A stretch of 44,699 bases of DNA from positions 1-44,699 of the forward strand of contig NZ_JAMQQF010000009.1 of NCBI RefSeq assembly GCF_023716945.1, in the 5' to 3' direction. Position 1 is the first letter of the stretch, and every line of letters begins with the position of its first letter. Under the pieces are notes generated by a model. That model was not told where the DNA came from. It made no database searches and worked only from the letters and a program-made list of their open reading frames with translations. This document shows, piece by piece, positions 25,461 to 33,151 of this stretch. The stretch is from Frankia sp. AiPs1 (GTDB lineage: Bacteria > Actinomycetota > Actinomycetes > Frankiales > Frankiaceae). A program made the position numbers and the translations under genes.

Positions 25461-26589
25461 CTGTGCCAAGCCGCTCGCTGCGGGAGCGGGCGGTGTAGCG
25501 GTGACGCAGGATGCTGCCCGGTCCGGACGTGAGGTCGGCGACCTCGGCGGCCGGGTCCGGTTCGCGCAGGACGATGAAGTGCGGCGTCAGCCAGGCGCGC
25601 CGGGCGTGTGGGCCGAAGCTGAACACGCCGCCGGGGCCGCCGGTGGCCGCCGGGACCATCTTCACCTTCTCCAGGCCCTCCTTCACGCCATCCGGCGACA
25701 GCGGCGTGGCCTTCGACAGGCCACGGGCGATGACGACGCCGAAGTCGTAGCACAGAACGGAGAAGAAGTTCGCCGGCCGGTAGCCGAACCGCGCCTCGAA
25801 CCGGTCGAGGAAGTCCTGACCGACGACGTTGTCCTCGTCGTACTGGTCGACGCCGACCCAGCCGGCGATGCTCTTCAGGCCGCCGGGCAGGAACGGCGCC
25901 GCCATGAACCCCGAGCTCATCACCTTCACCGGGTCCCAGCCGGTGCCGTCCAGGGCGGTGTTGAGGTGGGTCGCGGTCAGCCCCCAGCCGAGGTAGGCGA
26001 TCGCGTCGGCACCCGATGCCTGCAGCCGGGCCAGCGCCGGGCTCAGGTCGGTGTCGAGCATGTTGATCGGTTCCTCGATGGCGATCTTCACCCCGTCGAA
26101 GGCGCAGGCGTCGCGGAAGAACCGGGTGTATTCCTCCCCCGGCACGCACTTGTCGTAGACGACGGCGACGGACTCGACGCCGCGCACCCCGAGGTAGTTC
26201 GACAGCAGGTACGGCTCCTCCGGTAACGAGCCGTTGTTGATGCAGAAGCACCATTCGCCGTACCAGCGATCGGTGCCGCTCATCGACAGGGTGGGAATGT
26301 GGCCGACGTCCTCGACGTAGTTGCGGATCGCCAGCACGTTGTCCGACGCCCACGGGCCGAAGATCACCAGGACGCCCTCGGCCTCGAGTTCCTTCCAGGC
26401 GTTGAGCACGTCGAAGCTCGTCCCGCGGGGCAGCCCGTCGACGGCCCGCAGCACCAGTTCGACGGGACGGTCGATCTCGCCGTCGGCGTAGGACTCGTCG
26501 AACGCCAGCCGCAGCGCGTCGAGCATGACCTGCTGCGACGCGGGCGGCATCAGGAAGTCCTGCAGGACTCCCACCTTCATCGACGACAC
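25444..26589 (-). CDS. Periplasmic-binding-fold protein without signal peptide
   Basis: 381 residues of the branched-chain-amino-acid-receptor fold (Peripla_BP_6): KVGVLQDFLMPPASQQVML, FGPWASDNVLAIRNYVED, PTLSMSGTDRWYGEWCFC, LQASGADAIAYLGWGLTATH, FEARFGYRPANFFSVLCYDF. The GTG at 26589 has GAGGGG 6 bases ahead, and the mature fold begins at residue 4, so there is no room for a signal peptide or lipobox. The protein is therefore likely cytoplasmic, perhaps an intracellular sensor like AmiC. It sits between the enoyl-CoA hydratase and the acyl-CoA dehydrogenase pair, same strand. Confidence 0.85.
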   Translation of the reverse strand: MSSMKVGVLQDFLMPPASQQVMLDALRLAFDESYADGEIDRPVELVLRAVDGLPRGTSFDVLNAWKELEAEGVLVIFGPWASDNVLAIRNYVEDVGHIPTLSMSGTDRWYGEWCFCINNGSLPEEPYLLSNYLGVRGVESVAVVYDKCVPGEEYTRFFRDACAFDGVKIAIEEPINMLDTDLSPALARLQASGADAIAYLGWGLTATHLNTALDGTGWDPVKVMSSGFMAAPFLPGGLKSIAGWVGVDQYDEDNVVGQDFLDRFEARFGYRPANFFSVLCYDFGVVIARGLSKATPLSPDGVKEGLEKVKMVPAATGGPGGVFSFGPHARRAWLTPHFIVLREPDPAAEVADLTSGPGSILRHRYTARSRSERLGTAGRTQ

Positions 26590-26647
26590 TTCTGACCCCT
26601 CTCGATGGTTCTCCCGATCAGACCCCCGGCCGGTGGCGGCCGAGGGC

Positions 26648-26707
26648 GATCACAGATGCGGCGATCACAGGCGCAGTGATCACAGGCGCAATGATCAAAG
26701 GCGCAGG
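26648..26707. repeat. 15-bp tandem repeat spanning a gene end
   Basis: Four copies of GATCACAGGCGCAGT. The stop codon of the acyl-CoA dehydrogenase (26695-26697) lies in the last copy. Confidence 0.9.
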
Positions 26708-28002
26708 GCGCGGGCGACGCGTTCCCGGTGCCACGTCGATCCGCCGTAACTCAGCTCGAAGGTCTTGCCTCGCCGGGAGTGCAGTTGCAGATCGTGTTCC
26801 ATGGAGAAGCCGATGGCGCCGTGCACCTGGTGGGCGTGGGTGAACACCCGGCGGATCGCGTCGTTGGCGAACGACTTCGCCGCCGCGACCTCGAAGTCCG
26901 CCGCGCCCGGCGCGTCGAGCCGCCCGGCGGTATCCACCTTCCCGGCGGCGTCGAGTTTTCCGGCGGCGTCGAGTTTCCAGGCGGCGTCGAGTTTCCAGGC
27001 GGCCTGGTAGCACAGGTAGCGGCAGGCCTCCACGTCGGTGAGCATGTCGACGCAGCGGTGCGCCACCGACTGGAAGGCGCCGATCGGCTGGCCGAACTGG
27101 CGGCGGCTGCGGGCGTGTTCGACGCTGAGATCCAGGGCCCGCTGCGCCCCGCCGATCGCGTAGGCCGTGCTCGCCACGGTCATCCGGTCCAGCGCCACGG
27201 CCAGGGCGGGGCCGGCCACCGCCGGCGTGCCGAGCAGATCCTCGGCGTTCACCTCGACATCGCGCAGGACGACCTCGAACACCGGCTCGCCGCCGCCGTC
27301 GTGCTGGCGGCGCAGGGTCACCCCGGGCGCACCAGGATCGACGAGCACGAGGCCGCGCCCGCCGCCCGAACCGGCGCCGGCAGCGACACCCGCACCCGGA
27401 GTGGACGCGTCGGCGCCCGGAGTGGACGCGTCGGCGGCCGGGACCGAGCCGGCGCCCGGGGCGGAGCCGGCGACCGCCACGCCGGCGACCTTCACTGTGA
27501 CGACGAGGACGTCCGCGACGTGCGCGTAGGGAACGAGGATCTTCGTGCCGGTGAGCCGGTGGCCGGCGCCGTGCGGGGTCAGGGCGGCGTCCGGTGCGCC
27601 CCACTCGTCGCGGGCGCCCGGCTCCAGCACGGCCATGGTGGCGATGGCCGTGCCGGCGCCGATCGCCGGCCGCCACCGGGCTCGCTGGGCCGCGCTGCCG
27701 GCGAGGTCGATGACGGTGGCGGCGAACACCGCCGAGGCCAACAGCGGGGTGGGCATCGCGCCCCGCCCGAGTTCCTCGGCGGCCACCACCAGGTCCAGCA
27801 CGCCCTGTCCGGCGCCGCCGAACTCCTCGCCCAGCAGCAGGCCGGTCAGGCCGAGGCCGGCCAGCGTCTTCCAGTGGCCGTCGCCGTAGCCCCGCTCGGA
27901 CTTCTCGATCTCGCGGACGAGATCCGGCGGGCACTCGCGCTCGACCAGGTCGCGCACCGTGTCCGCGAGCAGGCGCTGCTCGCCGCTCAGCGTCAGATCC
28001 AT
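26695..28002 (-). CDS. Acyl-CoA dehydrogenase, FadE28-like half of a second pair, with two repeat inserts
   Basis: 435 residues; ATG at 28002 with GGAGG 7 bases ahead. EQRLLADTVRDLVERECPP, LLLGEEFGGAGQGVLDLVV, LEPGARDEWGAPDAALTP, LSVEHARSRRQFGQPIGAFQ and C-terminal HGAIGFSMEHDLQLHSRR with the likely catalytic Glu. Two low-complexity insertions have no family match. One is ASTPGAD (21-bp units) in the middle beta-domain. The other is KLDAAW/KLDAAG (18-bp units) between the helices after CRYLCYQAAW. Its product probably pairs with that of the gene upstream in the operon (28053-29222). Confidence 0.9.
   Translation of the reverse strand: MDLTLSGEQRLLADTVRDLVERECPPDLVREIEKSERGYGDGHWKTLAGLGLTGLLLGEEFGGAGQGVLDLVVAAEELGRGAMPTPLLASAVFAATVIDLAGSAAQRARWRPAIGAGTAIATMAVLEPGARDEWGAPDAALTPHGAGHRLTGTKILVPYAHVADVLVVTVKVAGVAVAGSAPGAGSVPAADASTPGADASTPGAGVAAGAGSGGGRGLVLVDPGAPGVTLRRQHDGGGEPVFEVVLRDVEVNAEDLLGTPAVAGPALAVALDRMTVASTAYAIGGAQRALDLSVEHARSRRQFGQPIGAFQSVAHRCVDMLTDVEACRYLCYQAAWKLDAAWKLDAAGKLDAAGKVDTAGRLDAPGAADFEVAAAKSFANDAIRRVFTHAHQVHGAIGFSMEHDLQLHSRRGKTFELSYGGSTWHRERVARALRL
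26937..27010. repeat. 18-bp tandem repeat inside an acyl-CoA dehydrogenase gene
   Basis: Four near-identical copies of GTCGAGTTTCCAGGCGGC (two read GTCGAGTTTTCCGGCGGC). They encode KLDAAW/KLDAAG in frame. Confidence 0.9.
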
Positions 28003-28021
28003 ACCCGCACCTCCTTCTGCC

Positions 28022-28059
28022 GTTGTCGTGGGCCTAGCGCGTTGTCGTGGGCCTAGCGC
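28022..28059. repeat. 19-bp direct duplication at a gene end
   Basis: GTTGTCGTGGGCCTAGCGC occurs twice in a row. The second copy contains the stop codon of the dehydrogenase ending at 28053. Confidence 0.85.
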
Positions 28060-29222
28060 GACCGCGGCAGACCGAGGGCGGTCTGGGCGACGATGTTCTT
28101 CTGGATCTCCAGGGTCCCGGCGCCGATCGTCGCCGGGATGTTGTGCACCCACTGTTGCTTGACCAGCCCGTGCAGCGGGGCGTGGTCCTCGGCGGGGGAA
28201 CCGAGCCGCCCGCTCGCGCCGAGGATCTCCAGGCCCACCTGCCCGACGGCCTGCTCGAGCAGGGTGGCGTGGATGCGGGCGGTCGAGGCCTCGGCGGCCG
28301 GGTTGGCCCCGGTGGCGACCAGCGAGATCGCCCGGTAGGCGAGCAGCTTCGCCGCCTCGCAGCGCACCCGCAGGTCCGCGAGCTTCTGGCGGACGTCGGG
28401 TTCGCCGGCGCGGCCGGTCTCGCGGACGTGGTCGCACAGCCGCTCGACGACGCGCTGGGCGCGGGCGTAGCGGGGGATGCCGATGCGTTCGAGCGTCAGC
28501 CCCGAACCGATCACCCCCCAGCCCTCGTCGAGCGGGCCGAGCAGGCAGTCGCGCGGCACCCGGACCTCGTCGTAGAAGACCTCGTTGATCTCGTGCCAGC
28601 CGCCCATGCTCTCGATCGGGCGCACGGTGATGCCCGGCGAGGTCATGTCGACGAGCAGCACCGACATGCCCCGGCGCCGGCCGGCGTCGGGATTCGTGCG
28701 GACGAGCAGCAGGTTCCAGTCCGCCGGCGAGTCGGCGTAGCTCGACCAGATCTTCTGCCCGGTGACGACGAAGTGGTCGCCGTGGTCGACGGCGCGGGTG
28801 CGCAGCGCGGCGAGGTCGGAGCCGGCATCCGGCTCGGAGAACCCCTGGGTCCAGATGACCTCCCCGCGGGCCATCGGCGGCAGGAAACGGGCCTTCTGCG
28901 CCGCGGTGCCGAACTTCATGATCAGCGGACCGATGTAGTTGAGATTCATGTACTGCGGTCCGCGCGGCTCGCCGCTGGCCGTCATCAGCTCGCGCAACAG
29001 CGTCTGCTTCCAGAGCCCGGCCTCCTGGCCGCCGTACTCCCGCGGCCAGCTCACCGTCAGCAGGCCGTCGCGGCCAAGGTCGCGGCAGAACTCGCGGGTG
29101 AAGGCCAGGGCCTCGCGGTCCTCGGCGAAGAAGCCCTGCCAGTCCGCGGGCAGCTTCTCGTCGAGCAGGTCGGCGAACCGGCGGCCGAACGCGCGATCGT
29201 CCTCGGTGAACTCGAAATCCAT
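28053..29222 (-). CDS. Acyl-CoA dehydrogenase, FadE29-like partner of the second pair
   Basis: 389 residues, ATG at 29222 behind a GGGAGGG sequence. FTEDDRAFGRRFADLLDE, LTVSWPREYGGQEAGLWK, FSEPDAGSDLAALRTRAV, VTGQKIWSSYADSPADWNL, and C-terminal AGTLEIQKNIVAQTALGLPR in the FAD-binding tail. The type is complementary to the product of 26695-28002, the next gene on the same strand after a 50-bp gap that includes the duplicated stop-codon segment. Both would make one heteromeric enzyme. No repeat insert is present in this chain. Confidence 0.92.
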   Translation of the reverse strand: MDFEFTEDDRAFGRRFADLLDEKLPADWQGFFAEDREALAFTREFCRDLGRDGLLTVSWPREYGGQEAGLWKQTLLRELMTASGEPRGPQYMNLNYIGPLIMKFGTAAQKARFLPPMARGEVIWTQGFSEPDAGSDLAALRTRAVDHGDHFVVTGQKIWSSYADSPADWNLLLVRTNPDAGRRRGMSVLLVDMTSPGITVRPIESMGGWHEINEVFYDEVRVPRDCLLGPLDEGWGVIGSGLTLERIGIPRYARAQRVVERLCDHVRETGRAGEPDVRQKLADLRVRCEAAKLLAYRAISLVATGANPAAEASTARIHATLLEQAVGQVGLEILGASGRLGSPAEDHAPLHGLVKQQWVHNIPATIGAGTLEIQKNIVAQTALGLPRSR

Positions 29223-29341
29223 GTCCCTCGATCCCTCCCAGTCCCTCGCTCGCCCGGCGGCCGGCCGGGGCTCATCGTCACACCCCGACCGGCCTTGGCG
29301 TCCTCGCTCGGCGTCCTCGCTCGGCGCAGGTCGCCGGTCGG

Positions 29342-30616
29342 CTACGGCAGGACGCTGGAGACGTCGAGCGGCTGCTCCGACGTCGGCTTGCCCTTGCTGT
29401 CGAGGGTCTGCACGAGCCCGCCGGTGGAGCAGACCGACGGGGTGATGGAGACCTGCTTGCCGTCGCACTGGAAGGTCGCGGTGCCGCCGAGGGGCAGTTT
29501 GGTCTTCGGCATCGTCGCGAGCGCCTTCTCGACCCCGGCGGAGGTGATCGGCGCGGTCAGTCCGGCCATCGCCCGGCTGAAGCCGAGCGTGACCACCCAG
29601 CCGCCCGCGGTGAGGCTCTTGGCGGTCGGGTCGGTGTCGGACTGGTACTTCTTCATCGCCGCCAGGTACAGCTTGTACTCCGGGTCGGCGACGTTCGTCG
29701 TCTGACCGCTGACGACCTTCATCCCGTCGTAACCGCCGGGGATGCCGGCGGCCGCCCCCGGGCTGACGCACTGCGACTGCAGGACGATGCTGCCCGTGTA
29801 GCCCAGCGTCTTGAGCGACTTGAGCACGCCGGTGCAGAACGTCGGGTCGCCGACGAGGTTCACCTGCTCCGGCTTGCCACCGAGGACGGTCTGCACCTGC
29901 GGCGTCGTGTCCGCGGTGCCCGGCGGGATCGGCTGGATCGTCAGGCCGACGTTCGCCTTGGCGTAGAAGATCTTGTCCAGCGAGTTCACCGGGCCGGTCG
30001 CGCCCGGCACGTCGAGGACGAAGATCGCGGCCTTCTTCGCCCCGGCGTCCTTGGCGACCTGGGCCGGCCCGGCCAGCGCCGCGGTCAGCGGGCTGACCAG
30101 GATGTAGGCGCCGGACTTGGCACCGAGGGTGGACTCGTCACCGTTGATGTCGAGCACCAGCGGAACCTTGGCCGCGCTGAGCACCTTGAACACCGGGGTG
30201 ACGTTGCCGGAGTTGTTCATCAGCACGACCGGGACCTTGGCGGCGGTGAGCTGGTTGGCGCAGTCGGTGGCGCCCGCGGGCGTCTGCTTGGTGTCGCAGA
30301 CCGTCAGTGCCAGCCGGTGGCCGGCGACCCCGCCCTGGTAGTCGTTGAGATAGGAGGTCGCGGCCTGCGCCGCGGCCACCTCGGTCGAGTTGTCCAGCGT
30401 CGTGCCCGAACCGTCGGTGATGAAGCCGATCTTTAATTCATCGCCGGTGGCGGGCTTCGCCGGCCCCAGGGACTGCGCGGCGGCCGAGTCGGTCGAGCCC
30501 GTCGAGCCCGAGCTGGACCCGCCGCTCGAACCGCAGGCCGCTGCGCTGACCATCAGTGCCGCCGACATCCCGAGCGCAAGAACGCCCCGCTGTCGCCATC
30601 GAGTGCGCGATCGCAT
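29342..30616 (-). CDS. ABC-transporter solute-binding lipoprotein (branched-chain amino acid type)
   Basis: 424 residues. Start ATG 30616 (GGAGG 8 bases ahead; a longer in-frame start at 30676 is less likely). Arg-rich N-region, hydrophobic core (GVLALGMSAALMV) and lipobox SAAAC, so the mature receptor is lipid-anchored outside the membrane. A Gly/Ser linker follows, then the Peripla_BP_6 fold (ELKIGFITDGSGTTLDNSTE, VPVVLMNNSGNVTPVFKVLS, GYTGSIVLQSQCVSPGAAA). It is the only receptor here with a signal. It probably feeds the fused LivHMG plus LivF importer encoded at 35046-38686. Ligand unknown. Confidence 0.92.
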   Translation of the reverse strand: MRSRTRWRQRGVLALGMSAALMVSAAACGSSGGSSSGSTGSTDSAAAQSLGPAKPATGDELKIGFITDGSGTTLDNSTEVAAAQAATSYLNDYQGGVAGHRLALTVCDTKQTPAGATDCANQLTAAKVPVVLMNNSGNVTPVFKVLSAAKVPLVLDINGDESTLGAKSGAYILVSPLTAALAGPAQVAKDAGAKKAAIFVLDVPGATGPVNSLDKIFYAKANVGLTIQPIPPGTADTTPQVQTVLGGKPEQVNLVGDPTFCTGVLKSLKTLGYTGSIVLQSQCVSPGAAAGIPGGYDGMKVVSGQTTNVADPEYKLYLAAMKKYQSDTDPTAKSLTAGGWVVTLGFSRAMAGLTAPITSAGVEKALATMPKTKLPLGGTATFQCDGKQVSITPSVCSTGGLVQTLDSKGKPTSEQPLDVSSVLP

Positions 30617-30999
30617 CCGAACGTCCTCCCCACATGTGCGTGCTGCGCGGATGGCCACGCGCACCGGGCAGCACACAGGTCCGGCGCGCCAGCGGAATAT
30701 AGCTTAAGGATACGACTGAGGTAAATCAGCAAAATGGAGACGGGCGCGCCGACCCCGCCCGTCGCCGGACTCGCCCCCCGCCGGCGCACGCCGCGACGAT
30801 CCGGCTACAGGCCGGTACTTGATCGCAGGGCGACGACCCGGCCACGGGGCGACGACCCGGTCACGGGGCACGGCGCAGGAGCACGGCGGCCGCGGGGCGT
30901 CCGCGCCAAACCCGCAGGTCAGCGGCCCGGAGCCGGAAATCTGACACCGAGTCCACGGACTGATGTAACGTCGGTTACAGCCGTATAGGAGGAGAAGCC
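30617..30999. other. Divergent intergenic region, lipoprotein/amidohydrolase
   Basis: Contains an AT-rich island (30697-30735) near the lipoprotein gene with TATAGCTTAAGG, then unremarkable G+C-rich DNA, then the TGTAAC-N4-GTTACA palindrome (30964-30979) before the amidohydrolase ribosome site. No gene supported. Confidence 0.5.
30964..30979. promoter_or_regulatory. TGTAAC-N4-GTTACA operator upstream of the amidohydrolase
   Basis: Perfect 6-4-6 inverted repeat (TGTAACGTCGGTTACA), 20 bases before the amidohydrolase start and just ahead of its AGGAGGAG ribosome site. A repressor bound here would block transcription. The cognate regulator is not identified. Confidence 0.6.
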
Positions 31000-32172
31000 A
31001 TGCCGCTGCGGGACAGTCACCAGATCGTGTCCGTCGACGACCACCTCGTGGAACACCCCAGGGTCTGGCTGGACAGACTCCCCTCGAAGTTCGACGGTCG
31101 CACACCGCGGATCGAGGAGCAGGGTGGCAAGCACGTCTGGGTCTACGACGGCGTCGTGTTCCCCACGATCGGCCTCAACGCCGTCGCCGGGCGCGAGCCG
31201 CGGGACTGGGGCGTGGACCCGATGCGCTTCGAGGAGATGATCCCCGGCTGCTACGACCCGGTGGCGCGGCTGAAGGACATGGACGTCGACGGCGTCCACG
31301 CCGCCCTGTGCTTCCCGTCGTTCCCCGGCTTCGCCGGCGGGGTGTTCCACCGGGCGCAGGACAAGGAGCTGGCGCTCGCCTGCATCCAGGCCTGGAACGA
31401 CTTCATGGTCGACGAGTGGTGCGCCGCCGCCCCCGACCGCTACATCCCGCTGGCCCTGCTGCCGGTGTGGGACGTCGCGGCCTGCGTCGCCGAGGTCGAG
31501 CGGACGGCGGCCAAGGGCGCGCGCACGGTGTCCTTCCCGGACAGCCCCGTCCCGCTGGGCCTGCCCTCGTTCCACAGCAACCACTGGGAACCGCTGTGGG
31601 ACGTCTGCGAGGCGACCGACGTGTCGGTCTCGCTGCACTTCGGCTCCGGGTCCTTCGTGCCCGGGTTCTCCTTCGCGGCGGCCAAGCCCGTCCCCGGCGG
31701 GTTGACCGCGCCAGACGCGCCGTTCGCGGTGGCGATCGCCTCGTTCGCCACCAACCTGATGTGGACCACCATCGACCTGCTGTTCTCCGGCGTCCTGCAG
31801 CGCCACCCCAAGCTGCAGTTCGCGCTGTCCGAGGGCGGCATCGGCTGGCTGCCCTACATCCTGGAGCGCACCGACCAGACCTGGGAGAAGCACCGCTGGT
31901 ACCAGAAGGACATCGACTTCGACACCCGGCCGTCCGACCTGTTCCGCAAGCACTTCTGGGGCTGCTTCATCGAGGACAAGAGCGGCCTGCGCAACCGGCA
32001 CGAGATCGGCATCGACCGGATCATGCTCGAGATCGACTACCCGCACTCCGACTCGACCTGGCCCAACAGCCGTAAGATCGCTGCCGACCTCATGAAGGAC
32101 ATCCCCGACGACGAGGTCGCCAAGATCGTCGAGGACAACGCGCGCACCCTGTACCGCTTCCCGCGTTCCTGA
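31000..32172 (+). CDS. Amidohydrolase-family (ACMSD-like) metal-dependent hydrolase/decarboxylase
   Basis: 390 residues; ATG with AGGAGGAG 5 bases ahead. Amidohydrolase_2 fold: metal-ligand Asp-x-His at 13-15 (SVDDHLVEHP), PVARLKDMDVDGVHAALCFP, a mid-barrel His in SVSLHFGSGS, EGGIGWLPYILERTDQTWE, and the late Asp in MLEIDYPHSDSTWPNS. Family members decarboxylate or hydrolyse ring-cleavage and related intermediates. Actinomycete versions often sit beside FadE and CoA-ligase genes. It stands alone, with an operator-like palindrome ahead and a very strong hairpin behind. Exact reaction unknown. Confidence 0.88.
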   Translation: MPLRDSHQIVSVDDHLVEHPRVWLDRLPSKFDGRTPRIEEQGGKHVWVYDGVVFPTIGLNAVAGREPRDWGVDPMRFEEMIPGCYDPVARLKDMDVDGVHAALCFPSFPGFAGGVFHRAQDKELALACIQAWNDFMVDEWCAAAPDRYIPLALLPVWDVAACVAEVERTAAKGARTVSFPDSPVPLGLPSFHSNHWEPLWDVCEATDVSVSLHFGSGSFVPGFSFAAAKPVPGGLTAPDAPFAVAIASFATNLMWTTIDLLFSGVLQRHPKLQFALSEGGIGWLPYILERTDQTWEKHRWYQKDIDFDTRPSDLFRKHFWGCFIEDKSGLRNRHEIGIDRIMLEIDYPHSDSTWPNSRKIAADLMKDIPDDEVAKIVEDNARTLYRFPRS

Positions 32173-32190
32173 CGGTACGCACGCCGACGC

Positions 32191-32234
32191 GCCCCCGTCT
32201 CCACCCCTGGAATTCCAGGGGTGGAGACGGGGGC
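32191..32234. terminator. 44-bp perfect palindrome, bidirectional terminator
   Basis: A perfectly self-complementary 44-base sequence centred on AATT (32211-32214), with 22-base arms starting GCCCCCGTCTCC. It sits between the convergent amidohydrolase (stop 32172) and acetoacetate-decarboxylase-family (stop 32265) genes, so it can terminate transcripts from both sides. Confidence 0.85.
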
Positions 32235-32264
32235 CGCGGTGCGTCAGGGGTGGCCGTCGGCCGG

Positions 32265-33038
32265 TCAGGCCAGCCGCTCGGTCCGGTTGCGAAACAGCTT
32301 CGCGGTGCCGACGCCGACGAACGCCGGGCGCGGTTCCACCTGCGGGACCGCGGCCAGCGCCCGCAGCACCACCGCGGAGTAGGGGGCCTGGTCGTCGGTC
32401 GGCGTGGCGAACTCGACCCGCCCCACCCCGCTCCAGCCCTGCTCGAACGAGGTCGAGCCGTGGATGAGGGTCGGGTAGTCGGCGTCCGGGGCGTCACGGC
32501 CGGGGATCGACTTCCAGCCGAAGATCTCCGAGTCCACCGACGCCCGGTTCACCCGGGCGAGCCGGTCGGCCGGCAGCGGGCGCAGCTCACCGACCTCGCC
32601 GCGCAGCAGCAGCGTGCCGTACTCACGGCAGTCCCACGCGGCCGTGTCCGCGTCGCGGGTGAGGCCGGAGACGTCGCCGTAGATCTTCGGATTGCCGTGC
32701 AGCTCCCGCCCCGCGATGATCGGCATCGTGTTGTTCTCCCAGATGACCACCGGGCAGGACCGGGTCAGCGGCTCGCCGGCGGTGGTCAGCACCGCCGTCA
32801 CCGCCACGTTGACAAGGTTGTAACCCCGCCCCCGCATGTAGTCGACGTTCTCCAACTGCTGGTACGTGACGCTGAGAACCGGGCGTGGCGCGGGCTCGAA
32901 GCAGGGTGGCAGGAGGTGGGCCGCCGCCGCCGGCGTGGTGACGAAGGAGACCACCACCGTCGACTGCCGCTCGACCTCGGTCACGGGGGGCAGGGTCGTC
33001 GGCCCGAACCGGAGCCGGTCACCGATCTGCGTGGGCAC
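32265..33038 (-). CDS. Acetoacetate decarboxylase-family protein
   Basis: 257 residues; GTG at 33038 with AGGAGA 7 bases ahead. ADC fold: VTYQQLENVDYMRGRGYNLV, then GRELHGNPKIYGDV, whose Lys matches the Schiff-base Lys region of the family, and a C-terminal VEFATPTDDQAPYSAVVLRA. The longer frame upstream to 33608 is antisense shadow. Many actinobacterial homologues do not decarboxylate acetoacetate but act as aldolase-dehydratases or lyases in secondary pathways, so the reaction is left open. It follows the class III CoA-transferase gene (113-bp gap) on the same strand. Confidence 0.85.
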   Translation of the reverse strand: MPTQIGDRLRFGPTTLPPVTEVERQSTVVVSFVTTPAAAAHLLPPCFEPAPRPVLSVTYQQLENVDYMRGRGYNLVNVAVTAVLTTAGEPLTRSCPVVIWENNTMPIIAGRELHGNPKIYGDVSGLTRDADTAAWDCREYGTLLLRGEVGELRPLPADRLARVNRASVDSEIFGWKSIPGRDAPDADYPTLIHGSTSFEQGWSGVGRVEFATPTDDQAPYSAVVLRALAAVPQVEPRPAFVGVGTAKLFRNRTERLA

Positions 33039-33045
33039 GCTGTTT

Positions 33046-33150
33046 CTCCTAACTGCAGGTCTGCGGGCTGCCGGAGTCTGCGGGCTCCCGGGGGGCGCCG
33101 GGCTGCCGGAGGTCGCCGGACTTGCCCGGAGTCGCCGGGCTGCCGGCGCG
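33046..33150. repeat. Degenerate GCCGGGCTGCCGGAG repeats
   Basis: Imperfect direct repeats of GCCGGGCTGCCGGAG/GTCGCCGG fill the gap between the two minus-strand genes and abut the stop codon of the CoA-transferase at 33152. Non-coding. Confidence 0.65.
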
Positions 33151-33151
33151 G

